Shown one piece after another: positions 33,720 through 45,600 of a stretch of DNA of 64,000 bases (positions within the stretch are counted from its first letter, which is position 1; every line of letters starts with the position of its first letter). Under the pieces are notes generated by a model. That model was not told the origin of the DNA. It did not search any database and worked only from the letters and a program-made list of their open reading frames with translations. The stretch is from Chaetoderma sp. LZ-2023a (taxonomy: Eukaryota > Mollusca > Caudofoveata > Chaetodermatida > Chaetodermatidae), in contig CM067366.1 of assembly GCA_034401795.1 (NCBI GenBank), positions 85,234,147 through 85,298,146 on the forward strand, given 5' to 3'. Made by a program: the position numbers and the translations under genes.

Positions 33720-35620
33720 TTCAACAAGCATATTTTCTAGCAGATGAAATCATTGCAACGGATGACTGTCACAAGACTTTTCGGGTAGCCCGAGCCCTGG
33801 GGGTTACTGACTACACACCACCACTCACTGTACATAACTCTGAAGGACACTTAATCTGGACTGACCAGTGCAAAGTCCACGCAAATCGAATGTCGGTCAA
33901 GGAACAGTTGATTGAACATGATTATTAGCCACTGCCTCAGTACTCATGTGACCTCAGACCAGTACTAACACCAATTAAAACAGCAGAAGTTAAGAAGGCA
34001 CTCAAGGCCGTGAAAAATGAATGTACTTCCGGACCTGATGGCATGAGCAAAGCGCTATTCAAATACGTAAGTGATATTATGTCAAAACCGATTACATGCT
34101 TAATCAATTTAGCTTTTACACACCACCTTCCCATCGATGTTGTAGGTCAAGGCACCCTTATTGTGCTACCCAAGTCAAGAAGCCACCAGCTACATCACTA
34201 CTAACCCCACCCCACTCCCACCCCCGCCCTACCGCCACCCCACCCTCAGCCAATCTGCGGCCATTGTGCTCCTCAGCGGCATACGGAAAATATCTATACC
34301 GGATCTGAGGCAAGATCGATGACCTCTTTGGGTCATGTCAAAGTGGCTTTAATCGTCGACACATCTGTGCAGATATCGTATGGGTTTGATGCATGCTGGT
34401 GTCCGTAGTCATGTCCAAACACTGGGATTTCTACAAAATTGGCATGCCACTGGCTGTCGAAACAATTAAACGCTCAAAGATCCTAGATATACTACGCCAG
34501 GCCCGATGCAGTGAAGATGAGCTACCACTAGTGAGACTACTACTTGCAGACACCAAACTGAGAGTACGAGCCAAGCTATCAAGTCAGTAAAGCCTGAAGT
34601 GTGTGAGACATCAATCGTCTCCCGATAGGGAGATGCTCTATCCCCTGCGCTTGTCACCTGTTACATTGCCGCTGCATTGAAATCTGGACGGGGAAATTCC
34701 ACAAGACACCACCCCATCCCCACCCCTACCCCAGTGTCCATACGGGATATGCCGCTGGAGACGAAATATTCTGATGCTGTGGACTTCATAGACGAGAAAA
34801 CAACCGCTCTACGAATTACCCCCAATAGATGCAAGCACAATAAAAATTGAGAATCTCTTTATGAATGAATCGGAAACAGAGTTCACCCACATATACCTGT
34901 CAACCAAAGCGTGAAACTAATGAAATAAGCGATCCACTTCTTGGCGCCGAACGATGGAGGACAAATAAAGTCATGGACTCGCTGTTCTGCAGTACTGCTG
35001 ACATTGCTGCACTTTGGCCCAACCCTCCTTGAAGCTATAGTTTCGTAGATCGAAGATGTCCTTGATAAAAATACTACGTTTATACTACGCAACCTGCTTA
35101 TCCTTGATGTTCTATAACTCTAACAGCTAAAAGCTCCAGAGGCAGCTCCAGACATACTTGATGCCTGGCACCGCAAACACTTTCGTACCATAACTGGACA
35201 CAGATGGGCAGACAGCGTAGTTCACAAAGATGCACTATACACGATGCGTAATACATCATCGTTGTCTGTAAAACTCGCCTAGCAAAGATGGTCCATGTTT
35301 GGCCTTGTCTAAGGTTGCCAGAAGACACACCAGCACAGAAAGCCATGGAATTCGCCCTACTGGGAGTCAGCAGTTATAAAGCCACGGACGTCATTGCATA
35401 AATATGTTAAGCGTGCTTCGAGGTAACCTCAAGAACAGAGGACTCGGTACACTTAGATCAAGAAGGGGCCTGCAGAAGCTAACGAGTTTGGCTGAGGACA
35501 AGACACATTAGTCAAGAGCAAAAAATGACTGATTGCAGCTGTAGGCTGTTTCTACTACTACAGTCGCAGAATACTGTAATCATACATAGCAAGACCAGCA
35601 GACACCAACCCGTAGCCAAT
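33720..35620 (+). pseudogene. LINE family A remnant: linker, RT and C-terminal region
   Basis: The longest copy of this family in the window. Coding remnants in order: PPLTVHNSEGHLIWTD linker (33820-33880); EVKKALKAVKNECTSGPDGM (about 33985-34045), the RT 'K....GPDG' motif; ITCLINLAFTHHLPIDV; QSGFNRRHICADIVWV (about 34340); a DELPLVRLLLADTKLRVRA block (about 34520-34570); YSDAVDFID, the degenerate YADD catalytic box (34770-34795); AWHRKHFRTITGHRWAD (about 35155-35210); and the 3' block ACTGATTGCAGCTGTAGG (35528). The YADD box has lost its second Asp (YSDA) and there are numerous stops, so it is dead. Related pieces are at 5740-6600, 18640-19190 and 53690-53870. Confidence 0.75.
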
Positions 35621-36892
35621 TCGAAAGACAGAAACAGTGCAATTTCATTATACTTATTCACATTCTTAAGCTAGAAGCAATCCCAGAACCTGTGATTTAA
35701 ACTTTTCCAGCAGAGGTCACGGCACAGCAACACTTCCCACTATGCCACGCGGTTTCTAGGCGCATTTACTCCATCAAAAGTTATGTATTAGGTTGGCCTG
35801 TACCATGTCACTATACAACTCTGTCCCATTTGGTCATGTAATGAGTGACCATTGGCGTAGTAATTTCCTCGCGAATTGTGGGATATGGAGAATTTCATCT
35901 TGAAAGAACACGAGAGCTAAAAACGAGATAATATAAGGCCTATATCATTATAGTCTTTGGTATGCTGAACGCTTAACAGAAAATTAGCCTCTCTTACTTC
36001 GTCTTAAAATCGAAAACGCATTCGCGCAAAATAAGGACACGTATTTGTTGATATCGTGTAGATGCTGCTAGCAGATGAACCACTGGAGGGATCGAGTCTA
36101 TTTTGATATATATATATATAGCAGTCGTTTAGATGATATCAAGTAGTAACACGATACGCAGTGGTACGTTTACAGTCACACTGCGGAGATAGACTGGGTC
36201 CCCGCTCGTTGTAATGACGTACCAAACTGGCCGGTCATTACGTTATGGGCGTATTTCCGAAGCCACGCCTCGACTTTTAGCTTGGTGTTCAGTGACTTGC
36301 CTCTAACCAGCACAAGGTTCTATCAGTGAGTTAAATACTCGTCCATTGCTCTACATTCCTATTGTAGTACTTTACTATAGACTCAGATCCTAATGCCGTT
36401 GTGAATAGTCACCGTCAATGTGTGTTTATAATTTACATATAAATGAAAATAAACACCCATCAAAAGACCTTTACCTTGTGCTACCTAATAAAGACGACGT
36501 TCGGTCGTCCAGTGCCCATCAATGCACCGCCGTTAGTAGAAGCATTAGTGTATTTGCTCGTGAAAGGTTTATGCGCTGTATTATGGATAGCTATTTAGAC
36601 AGCGGAAACAGCCACTAAATCCCATGCATAGGTGCTAGAAGGTGTGCTTGCGCATACGATTTTGCAATCACGCGAAGACGCTGTCAGAATCATTAGTCAT
36701 CATATTACATTTCCAGATACAGGTCAGTGGTGTACTGTACCGTAGACAGAATAGAATGTGGTTATTTTGACAATGGGTTTCTTGAAAGATGTTGCTGTAG
36801 AAGTAATATTGTCATTGCTAGGTGACGACTTGCTGCTTTAGTAGTGTCATCAAGTCGGGCTCAGGTGAGAAAAAGTTCTTTCATAACTATAT
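35621..36892. other. spacer, no supported gene
   Basis: Unique AT-rich sequence with a short (TA)n run at 36106-36120. One 66-codon open frame (36418-36618, plus) has no motif. Confidence 0.45.
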
Positions 36893-37290
36893 AATTGAAC
36901 CCGTCTCATCCATTTCTAGCTAAGCTCCGCCCACTTTACACGTGTTAGTATCGATTTATATACTTTCAACCTGAAATCAACTATGGATTACCAAATTTCA
37001 AAGTAACTATGCACGTAAGCTATTGGATATTTTGAAACTAATATGACTGGGTGCTGTTGCTGCATATGGCGACAACAACGCCCAGTCAAATTAGTTTTCT
37101 AATATTCAATAGAATTCTTATTAAATAGTAAATCCATCAAAGACATGCAATTCGTACACTTGACGTACTTTTAAATGCCCATGCCGGAGCTTGATACGTC
37201 ATTCATCGCGCATTTAGATTTTGACCTCAGGCTATATTTGACGTAGGCCTAATTACTTATGACGTCATGTACTTGAATGGCGTCTCTTTA
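36893..37290 (+). mobile_element. CRE-MITE copy, full length
   Basis: GC-box end CATTTCTAGCTAAGCTCCGCCC, hairpin at 37015-37105 (TTGCTGCATATGGCGACAAC tip) and a CRE end with one TGACGTCA. Confidence 0.85.
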
Positions 37291-37522
37291 TTACGTGAAA
37301 TAATCTATAGCGGAAGTTTGAGACTTCCAATCCAATTATCTTTAAAATATTTAACAGTACGTTTTATTTTGTGTTTTAGAAATATTTAAAGCTATGTCTG
37401 AGCCCTAGTATTGTACGCGGTCACACGCCGAGACGTGGACACTGTTTGCGGTTTATGCATGCTTCTATCGGTAGATTGTCTCACCTCTCATATAGTCTGG
37501 TCTGTACGGTAGCGATATCTCA

Positions 37523-37551
37523 TCTATCTATCTATCTATCTATCTATCTAG
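37523..37551 (+). repeat. (CTAT)n microsatellite
   Basis: Seven tandem CTAT units. Confidence 0.9.
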
Positions 37552-37678
37552 TATTCAAATTATTAGTCTACGATCAAATCTTCTTTATTATTTATTATTA
37601 GTATTCCGCATAATTCTCGTAACCGCTCTATAGACACTTTTTGTTCTACGTCTTGAGAATGTAACTTTACAGTTTTCC

Positions 37679-37903
37679 ACATATCATATGATGTCATAAT
37701 CAACTGTGTAGGATGATGCCATAATCAATGACGCCATAGATAAGTTCGTCACGAACGCTTAGCTGATGACGGACTTAGCGTTGTTGTACGAATTATATTA
37801 TATGTCTTTACTATTTAATAAACATCCTGTTGAATATTTTGAAACTGATTTGACTGGGCGCTTTTGTCTTCTAATCCAATTATGTTCAAAATACTCAACA
37901 GTT
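37679..37903 (-). mobile_element. CRE-MITE copy, CRE half and hairpin only
   Basis: CRE half at 37680-37745 (ATGATGTCATAATCA), then hairpin arm CTGTTGAATATTTTGAAACTG. The second arm is the CTTCCAATC variant and the GC-box half is missing. Confidence 0.75.
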
Positions 37904-38545
37904 TCTTATTATTTTGTGTTTGAAACATGTTACGTTACCATGAGTCCTAAGTTCGGCACTGTACATGGCCGTGTTTAGGTTGTCTTTAATTAATCTTTAT
38001 CGAATTCTAAAGTGTTTGATTGCAAGATCAATCAGGCTTCACGCAACTGTTTGTTTCACTTACGCGGCCTCTTTGCGTGAAACGTGAAGATTTGGGTATA
38101 GTAAATTGCCTGATTATTCAAATTAGCCAGTAAGCCTTTCCCTCACGGCTAACCTTGAAATAGTCGATATTCTATCGTTAGATTTATTATCCGGTGATTC
38201 GGGGCGCTTCTTTCTCTTCTATTTCTTGTAATTCGTAATAGCCTATTCCAATCACGAGCAAATTTGCATAACTGCCTACTATTCCTAGATTCATTTGCAT
38301 AATCGATTGTAGTTATTTTCAACTCTGTTCGAGGTAGTTATCTTTTACGCCATATTTTGTGGCTTAGATTGGCATCTCTGGCTGACTTTATCTAAATGTC
38401 TGTAATTTGGTCTTCAATGCCAGTCACATTATTTATTGCTTTGCTGAGTCCGTGCTGGTCATCTGGTCTGCTGGTCTGAATGATGCACATCAATATCAAT
38501 TATATCTAGCAGGTTTTCTGTATAGCCTACACTATTAGGGTCAGA
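37904..38545. other. spacer, no supported gene
   Basis: AT-rich unique sequence; nothing recognised. Confidence 0.5.
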
Positions 38546-39057
38546 CGGATCCATTTCTAGCTATGCCCCGCTCATTTCTAGCTATGCCCCGCTCATTTCT
38601 AGCTATGCCCCGCTCATTTCTAGCTATGCCCCGCTCATTTCTAGCTATGCCCCGCTCATTTCTAGCTATGCCCCGCTCATTTCTAGCTATGCCCCGCTCA
38701 TTTCTAGCTATGCCCCGCTCATTTCTAACTAAGTTCTTCCACAATGTGCGCGTGTTGAAATCGCGTTATATGCATTCAATTCTGAATTCCCAGAATCCCA
38801 ATTTCAACATAACTATGCTATACAGGTAAGCTGTTCAATATCTCGAAACTAATTTGACTGAGTGTGTTTGCAAAAGATTCAGCAGAGTGTTTATTAAATA
38901 GTAGCGACATACAGTTCGTACACTTGATGAACTGTTCAATGTTCATGACGGACCTGATACTTTATTCCTTAGACTTTATGATTGTAGCATCAACTTACAT
39001 ATGACGTAATTGATCATGACAGCATATACTTGAGTGACATATCGGATCCATCCATTG
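38546..39057 (+). mobile_element. CRE-MITE copy with internal 21-bp amplification
   Basis: Starts GGATCCATTTCTAGCTATGC and ends ATCGGATCCATCCATTG. The hairpin is largely deleted (38830-38880). Its GC-box segment is amplified (see the separate repeat). Confidence 0.85.
38552..38730 (+). repeat. 21-bp x 8 tandem repeat of the MITE GC-box segment
   Basis: Eight identical 21-bp units, CATTTCTAGCTATGCCCCGC plus T, and a partial ninth. Single-copy in other family members. The repeating frames (MPRSFLA on plus, ARNERGI on minus) are artefacts. Confidence 0.95.
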
Positions 39058-39059
39058 AT

Positions 39060-40180
39060 GTCCTGAGTTGCCTGGTTGTCAGACTGTTTGGTAATATCGC
39101 ATGGTTATCAGCCTGTCTTGCCTTTTTGTGGGGGGTTGCCATATTACCTGATTTTTTATTAAATTGTCATTGCACTGTTGAATATGGTCGACATACTTTC
39201 TAACAAAAAGGTACTCATGGCTGTTATCATTAGTCGATCGTATTCCATGGTTGCCAGACTTTCTGAACTTGTCACAGTGTTATCAAATTCACAGATATTA
39301 TTGTATGATTGTCCGATTATATCTGACTTTCAGAACTCATTACATGGTTGCCAAACTATCAAATGTTACTACATGGTTGCCAGACCCTACTTTAATGCAT
39401 ATTTGTCAGACTAGATCTGAGATTAGTACATGGTTGCCTGACTGTCAAGGCATATTACTCTATGGTTGACAGACTGTTTAATCTATACATACATGTAGAT
39501 GCCAGACACGGCGATGTTGCCAGACTGTCAAATTTTATTACATGTATATCAATCTGTCTCCCCTTATCGCTTGGTTGTCAGACTGTCTGATTTCATTGCT
39601 TGGTTGCCAGACTGTCTGATCTCATTACACGGTTGCCAGACTGTCTGATCTCATTGCACGGTTTTTAGACCGTCTGATCTCATTGCACGGTTTTCAGACC
39701 GTCTGATCTCATTTCACGGCTGTCAGACTCTCTGATCTCATTGCACGCTGTCAGACTGTCTGATCTCATTGCATGGTTGCCACACTGTCTGATCTTATTG
39801 CACGGCTGTCAGACTGTCCGATCTCATTGCACGGCTGTCAGACTGTCTGGTGTCATTGCACGGCTGTCAGACTATCTGATCTCATTGCACGGCTCTCAGG
39901 CTGTCTGATCCCATTGCACAGCTGTCAGACTGTCTGATCTCATTGTACGATTGGGAGACTGTTTGATCGCATTGTTTAATTGCTAGAATCATTAAGTTTA
40001 TTATGTCATTCCGAGACTTCCTTATTTTATTACACAGTTTCCAGACTGTTCCTCTCTTATTTCATTGTTGCCAAGCTCATTGATCTTATAACATCATCGG
40101 CAGACGGGGCTGAATATATTACACGCTTGCCATACTCTATGATCTTATTGCATGCTTGCCAGATTATTGATTAGTTTTTA
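39060..40180 (+). repeat. degenerate ~29-bp minisatellite
   Basis: Units like GTCTGATCTCATTGCACGG followed by CTGTCAGACT, best preserved at 39580-39960 and decaying at both edges (ATTACATGGTTGCCAGACT variants). The short open frames within have no independent support. Confidence 0.85.
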
Positions 40181-40576
40181 GTATTTCATAGAGCATCGCA
40201 TTATTTTTTTATCAATGTGATTATTAGATCCTTTGATTATGTTCACTATGTTACCATATGATCTTCCACGCTATGCATCTAGCTTGACCTGACCACGACG
40301 TATTTGACCTATTCGCCTATTTTCTATATCTACCGTCCCTCTATGTCCATGAATAAACTGCAACTGAACTTATTGATGTTCTCCTTACATTCCATCTAGC
40401 AATGTCTGTTGCTGACGGATGAATTATTTATCTCGACAAGAATTCGAATCAATCTGGTTTTCTGACAGGAATATATAGGCAATAGCTGTAGTAGACTATT
40501 ATATTGACGGATTATGAAGTATTAGCAATATTGATATTTGATGCAGGAACAGATAGCAAAGAATTCGCCCATTAAT
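40181..40576. other. spacer, no supported gene
   Basis: AT-rich unique sequence between the minisatellite and the next MITE; nothing recognised. Confidence 0.5.
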
Positions 40577-40958
40577 AATGGACCTGTCCAGTTTATCCAT
40601 CCATCACCTGACGTCATACATCTGACGTCATATGACGCCATAATAAACTACGTGACACGCAGGATGACGTCAAATTCCATGACGTAGATAAGTTCGTGAA
40701 GAACGCATAATTGGTTACGGTCTAAGTCTAATTGTACGAATTGTATGGCTTTATTATTTAATAAACATGCTGTTGAATATTCTGAAACTAATTTGGCTAG
40801 GTGTAGGCAGCAACAGCACTCAGTCAAATTAGTTTCAAAATATTAAACAGCATACATGCATATTTTTCTGAAAATTGATAGTCAGGGAGTTCAGGGATCA
40901 ATCGATCGCAACACGTGCGCGGTGTGGGTGGAGCCTAGCTCGAGATGGATTCCTCCCT
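40577..40958 (-). mobile_element. CRE-MITE copy, hairpin partly deleted
   Basis: Starts AATGGACCTGTCCAGTTTATCC (terminal repeat), with three CRE-like motifs, hairpin 40770-40850 lacking one side of the tip, and the GTGGGTGGAGCCTAGC end. Confidence 0.85.
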
Positions 40959-41015
40959 TATAGGAGCTCACAGGATATAAGAGGAGCCAGCATCACACTA
41001 ATCGTCAAATCAATG

Positions 41016-41205
41016 AAAGAATCCGACCTGTCACTCAAATATATGACTCAAATATATGACAAATATCTGACGTCATATACATTTAATTCAATGGCTGACG
41101 TCATAAAACATAGTGACGTATCTAGCTACCTAGTTAACATTAAAAAGTTCATCAAGTGTACGAATTGTGTGTCTACTGTTTAATAAATATTCTGTAAAAT
41201 ATGTC
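41016..41205 (-). mobile_element. CRE-MITE fragment (CRE half)
   Basis: CAAATATCTGACGTCATATAC and GGCTGACGTCATAA, then AATAAATATTCTGTAAAATATG; ends at the start of the hairpin. A short direct repeat (ATATGACTCAAAT) is present. Confidence 0.7.
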
Positions 41206-42284
41206 GAAAATAAAGACTAATTCACTTACATAGTAAGTTACTTTGTTGTGTTAAGATTTGAGCTAATTTGGATCAGAAGTTGTTTAAGGTACAGCTGCGG
41301 ACAAACTGACTGCCACGCAGACAGACAGAACCATTTCCCCTTAAGGAGCGAGGGTAATTACAGTCCGTATATACATTCACATTTAGGTGTTGATACAATC
41401 CTGTTTTACAACAACTGAGGTAACTGTGGTACGCCATTAACCCTTGTTACTCTATTGTCAAAATTCAAATTTTCAAATTAAACTAAAAGATGAACTGGTG
41501 TTTATTTTTCAACAAATTTGGTGGAAGATGGTGCTGCCTCCTTATTGAATTACAGCCTAACTGTTAGATTAAAAATAATTTCAAGTCCAAACTAACGATG
41601 TTTCAAACGGATTTCAAGGACCAGATTTATTGGAAAAGTTGTCAAAATATGAGGTTAAATTTTAAATAGAATTTGAAAATCGGTATCATTTAATATCATT
41701 ATTATCAGCCTGGTAAAAAATTATCAAATTTCGCTCTCTAAAGCCCGTGCAATGTGATAATTTTCGAATTGGTTAATAAAAGTGATATGAAATGGGACCT
41801 CCTTTCAGATCCTCTATATATCAAAATTCCCGCTATATGCTTATATCCGCCACGCTGCAATATTCGTGATGATATTTGCCATTTGAAAGGTAATCATGAC
41901 ATTTTATATTTGAGTCAACATTATGATTAATGAATGGATAAAGTGCTTACACGGTAGTTGTGTATAGCCAACATTTAGGCCGAGATATCATAATTATTCT
42001 GAATGGATAAGGTCACCACTAATAGTATATCGTAATACAATAGTGTGCGTGCGTGCGTGCGTGCGTGCGTGCGGTGAAACAATCTATTCGGCTGAATTCC
42101 AAAAATCTACCTAGAAATGCTATGCAGTACCCATTTTCAGGGTGTGTGTGTGGGGTGTGTGGTGTGGGAGGGGGTTGGGGTAGGGCGTGTGTGGGTGGGG
42201 TGGGGTGTGGTGGGGGATGCTGAAAACTATTTTTCTAAGCAATACGTATGCCCATGTGTAGATTAACCCCTCTTGTGTAAACTT
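41206..42284. other. repeat-derived spacer
   Basis: Contains (GTGC)n at 42042-42072, GT-rich sequence at 42140-42220, and an 'ATGGGACCTCC..CAGATCCTCTATATAT' block also seen near 47065. No gene supported. Confidence 0.5.
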
Positions 42285-42400
42285 AACCCTTTAATGGTCA
42301 AACCCACCAAAAATCAACGTTGCAGTGGTCTTCTGACAAAGGCCTAGAGAAGAGTATTTTTAAATATTTACCAGTAGAATGACTGAGATAGACACAGGCT
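42285..42400. mobile_element. TTAACCCTTT hairpin MITE ('B'), half copy
   Basis: TTAACCCTTTAATGGTCAAAC, TGCAGTGGTCTTCTGA, CCTAGAGAAGAGTATT and TTTACCAGTAGAATGACTG in family order. Confidence 0.7.
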
Positions 42401-42417
42401 GAGTAAAAACGTTTTCT

Positions 42418-42562
42418 TTTAACATTACTCCTTTAATGGTCAAGCCGGCGAAATAAATTCAGTGGGAATTTACAAAAATATCAAAATATCTTTAAAAATA
42501 TTGGCCATCAAAATGTGTAATTGATATATCAAGTAGTATTTTGAGTGCTTTGTGGCGCTGTT
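42418..42562. mobile_element. TTAACCC repeat, AT-rich family ('C')
   Basis: Reverse complement of the 12440-12592 block: CTCCTTTAATGGTCAAGC, AAATTCAGTGGGAATTTA, ATTGGCCATCAAAATG, AATTGATATATCAA. Confidence 0.65.
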
Positions 42563-42604
42563 GGCACAAGAGGGGTTTAAAAAACAAGTTCTCACGAGCT
42601 GTGT

Positions 42605-42822
42605 GGCACATTAACCTTTAATGATCCAATCTGGTCAAGCAATCAAAACATTTCCTTATTGAATGTCCATTTGCAGCTCAAAAGAGGACAACTTTTGAAA
42701 ATTTACCACTGGAATGACTGGCTCGGTTATCGAGCCAGTCATTCCAGTGGTAAATTCTCAAAAATAATATTCTCTATTTTATTCTCGGTTTTGACCGGGT
42801 TCGTCGTGAAAGGGTTAATTAT
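42605..42822. mobile_element. TTAACCCTTT hairpin MITE ('B'), full copy
   Basis: Terminal inverted repeat ATTAACCTTTAATG...GTGAAAGGGTTAATT. The perfect central palindrome CCACTGGAATGACTGG...CCAGTCATTCCAGTGG is at 42707-42754. Confidence 0.8.
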
Positions 42823-43166
42823 ACACAGAACAAATTTTATACGCTGCTATTATTACGAAACGACGCTGTATCAAAGTTCATTATACGTAATGTTGTCGCC
42901 AATGCCCTGTGTATAGGCCTATTATATTCCCAGCACATAATCATTTATTAACATAGTTATGAAAGGCGTTTGTAAATGTGCCCGTTAAAGTTGGATTAAA
43001 AGTAAAAAAAAGGCATTGGCCGGTGATGTGTCCTAGAGACGAAAACGACCAGCTCAAAATTGTGAGGTTTCATGGATCGACTTTATTGGAAAATCTGTCG
43101 AAATATCAGTTTATATATGATAAATAGAATCTCTCACATTAGAAAAAGAAATGCCAACAATTTCTC

Positions 43167-43242
43167 ATCATTGAGGTCTTCTGAATAAGAATACATAGGC
43201 ACATATATAAATGATCAGATAAATCCAACCATATCACATATG

Positions 43243-43293
<51 letters not shown>

Positions 43294-43297
43294 CGAA

Positions 43298-43337
<40 letters not shown>

Positions 43338-43551
43338 CACACGCACACACGCACACACACCCCGTGCCCTCTCCCCGGACTACGCGTCGAAGATTTTCAC
43401 ATTGTACTCATTAAAGGTTGCGCTGCCGTGCAATGTGACAATTTTCGACTCATAGTCCGTTGTGGGTGGTGGGTGGCATATGTGATATGGTTGGCTTTAT
43501 CTGATTATTTATATATACCAATGCATTCTTATTCAGAAGACCTCATGATTG
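43167..43551. mobile_element. inverted-repeat element with (ACGC)n core
   Basis: The left arm (43167-43243, GAGGTCTTCTGAATAAGAAT ... CCAACCATATCACATATG) pairs with the right arm (43475-43551) in inverse orientation with few mismatches. Between them lie (ACGC)n at 43241-43350 and a short unique part. Confidence 0.8.
43241..43358 (+). repeat. (ACGC)n microsatellite
   Basis: About 27 ACGC units with one AACG variant. THAR- and CVRA-type open frames are artefacts. Confidence 0.95.
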
Positions 43552-44137
43552 GGGAAACAGTTTTTGGCAGCCATCTTGGTTATTTGGAGATCATTTGACT
43601 TTTTTCGATTGTCAGTTATAAATGTCTATATTTCTGCTTGTATGCAACATTTATAATTGATCTAAAAGTCCGGCTTATGGCTGTCTGACATGAGGGCTAC
43701 ATTGAAATAGCTGTTTTGCCAATGGCTAGTTCTTTCCTTTGTATAAATCCAATATGGCCGCCATCAAATCTTAATCAAAATATAAAATATGCATGTATGG
43801 CATGCTGTATCTCATAACAGGGAGCGTAGTCATTGCAATTGAGATTTGCTGCTTCTTCATTAAAATTAACAGTGGTTAGTCATTATGAAATGCATCATAT
43901 TCCCAAACTGTACACATTTAAACAGATAGTTTACCAAACACCTAAACTTAGTAGTCTTCAGCAGCATCGTTCAAGTCGCTCTCTACGTGCATGTATTCAT
44001 CTGGTTCACAATTTTCACATGGGACTTCCAGTGAATCACATTTACCGATCTCCGTACAAATAATGCCAGCCCGTTAGCATGAACACCAACCGTGTTTGTA
44101 CACACCCTTTCCACAGTCGCAGCTGACGAGTTCTAGT
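43552..44137. other. spacer, no supported gene
   Basis: AT-rich; a 76-codon open frame at 43833-44063 (plus) has no recognised motif. Confidence 0.45.
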
Positions 44138-44485
44138 ATAGACCTCCCAGTTTTAGCTATGCACCGCCCACCTCTAGCTAAGCCGTGTTTGGATTGATCG
44201 ATCCCCAAATGCCCTGAGTATTAATTTCCTGAAAACTATACAGGTAAGTTGTTGAATATTTTGTAACTAATTTGACTGGGTGCTGTTGCTGCCCGTGGCA
44301 GCAACAGCGCCCGGGTCAAATTAGTTTCAAGATATTCAACATGATATTTATTTAGTTATAAAGCCATACAATTTGCACAACAACGTATAATCCGGTTTTC
44401 AATTATGCGTTCGTGACGTGCCTATCTACGTCACGTAGTAGATTATTACGTCATTGTGATGATGGATACAGTGGAAAGGTCCATT
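44138..44485 (+). mobile_element. CRE-MITE copy, full length
   Basis: Starts ATAGACCTCCCAGTTTTAGC and ends GTGGAAAGGTCCATT. The hairpin at 44250-44340 is nearly perfect (CTGTTGCTGCCCGTGGCAGC tip). It abuts the transposon-protein remnant. Confidence 0.9.
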
Positions 44486-44507
44486 TCCTTGTGTGCTGGG
44501 GCCAGGT

Positions 44508-45600
44508 TATGAATGAGTGGTGAGTAGCATCCATCACCAAACGTCCAGCCATAGCCGGTTGGTGATAGACGAATTGGTTTGGCAATTATGCCATGATTGT
44601 AGACCTGCTACCGTGCCCAGTTCATGTGTTGTTCAAGTGTTCCTCTGGTTGGTGGTACGTTTTCCGATTCAGCAAGTGATTTTCTGAAGATTTCCGCTCT
44701 CACATCTGCAAGACCATTATGGCTTGTACGGGGAAAGTACAGGTGACGTACGTCGTTCCAGCAACTTATTGTTCTCCGTGGATAGTACTTCTGGGGGTAC
44801 AGTTTTAAAAAGGCATGAACTACTTCAGCATCGACTTTACAGAGTGTCCTCCAACATGTCAGCGTCCGCCTTCCTGTAAAACGCACAGTTGTGTAGCAGC
44901 CTGCAAAAGCATAGAATCCAGGTAATGTATTTACTATATTTTCACCAATTGCATCATAGATGCTTTTCAGGCGAATCTTATGCTTCTTACACCCCCCACC
45001 GCCCCCCGCCCCCCTTAACCCCCACCCCACACGCACGCACGCACGCACGCACGCACATGGTACATGTACTGAACATTGCGTTATATCCTAATTCGTTGAG
45101 CCTACACTCTGCAAGTATCATTACATCTGTATCAGGTGGAAGCATGCTGGTATTATCACCTGATACAGCAGCATGAAGACCATACAAAGTCAACATGGTG
45201 TCAACCTCTTCTTGCGTTATCCAGCATTGTTAGTTAGCTTGAGAACCACCGCTGGGTTGCCACTAAAATCCGTTTGAATTTGATCAAAGTCTTTTAGAGA
45301 TTTCCTGGTCAAATATTCCGTGAGAATTTCCTTTGCCTGGTCACTAGGCAAGAACTGCTACATTGATGTCCTGATGGGTGTTGCATTAGTGCAGATATAT
45401 GACTTGGCATGGGAGGTACTTGTGGACCTGCGGTTCCTCGTGTATTTCTTCAATGTTACTGGCACATTACACTGGTCAAACGCACTATAACAGGGTCATA
45501 TGGCAGCACAAATCTCTCAATCTGTTGGTTTAATAAGTCTGAGAACCGAAGGCATGATTTAGGGCCACTAGTGGCAGCAAGCTGTTGCACAAATTCCATC
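44508..45600 (-). pseudogene. transposon-associated protein (DTDV / G-C-x-T family), interrupted
   Basis: Minus-strand remnants in order: FVQQLAATSGPKSCLRFSD (about 45590-45535); LPSDQAKEILTEYLTRKSL (about 45350-45295); ITQEEVDTMLTLYGLHAAV (about 45215-45160) with LPPDTDVMILAECR; then a microsatellite/homopolymer insertion (44990-45058); then LPGFYAFAGCYTTVRFTGRR (about 44935-44875), RHLYFP, ENVPPTRGTLEQHMNWAR (about 44665-44610), a stop, and SPTGYGW. The order 'EE.DT', 'PDTDV', 'L.GF.AF.GCD', 'LPPT...L..H..R', 'P.GYGW' matches a large uncharacterised protein family common in invertebrate genomes, in which DTDV and GCD recall PIN/FEN-type nuclease acidic sites. Here GCD has become GCY and there are stops, so it is inactive. 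Confidence 0.6.
44988..45058 (+). repeat. poly-C and (ACGC)n insertion inside pseudogene
   Basis: ACACCCCCCACCGCCCC type sequence followed by eight ACGC/CGCA units, separating the DTDV half from the GCY half of the coding remnant. Confidence 0.85.

Noticed and set aside
38541..38829. MPRSFLA / ARNERGI repeat peptides
   Set aside because: Frames through the 21-bp MITE-derived tandem repeat.
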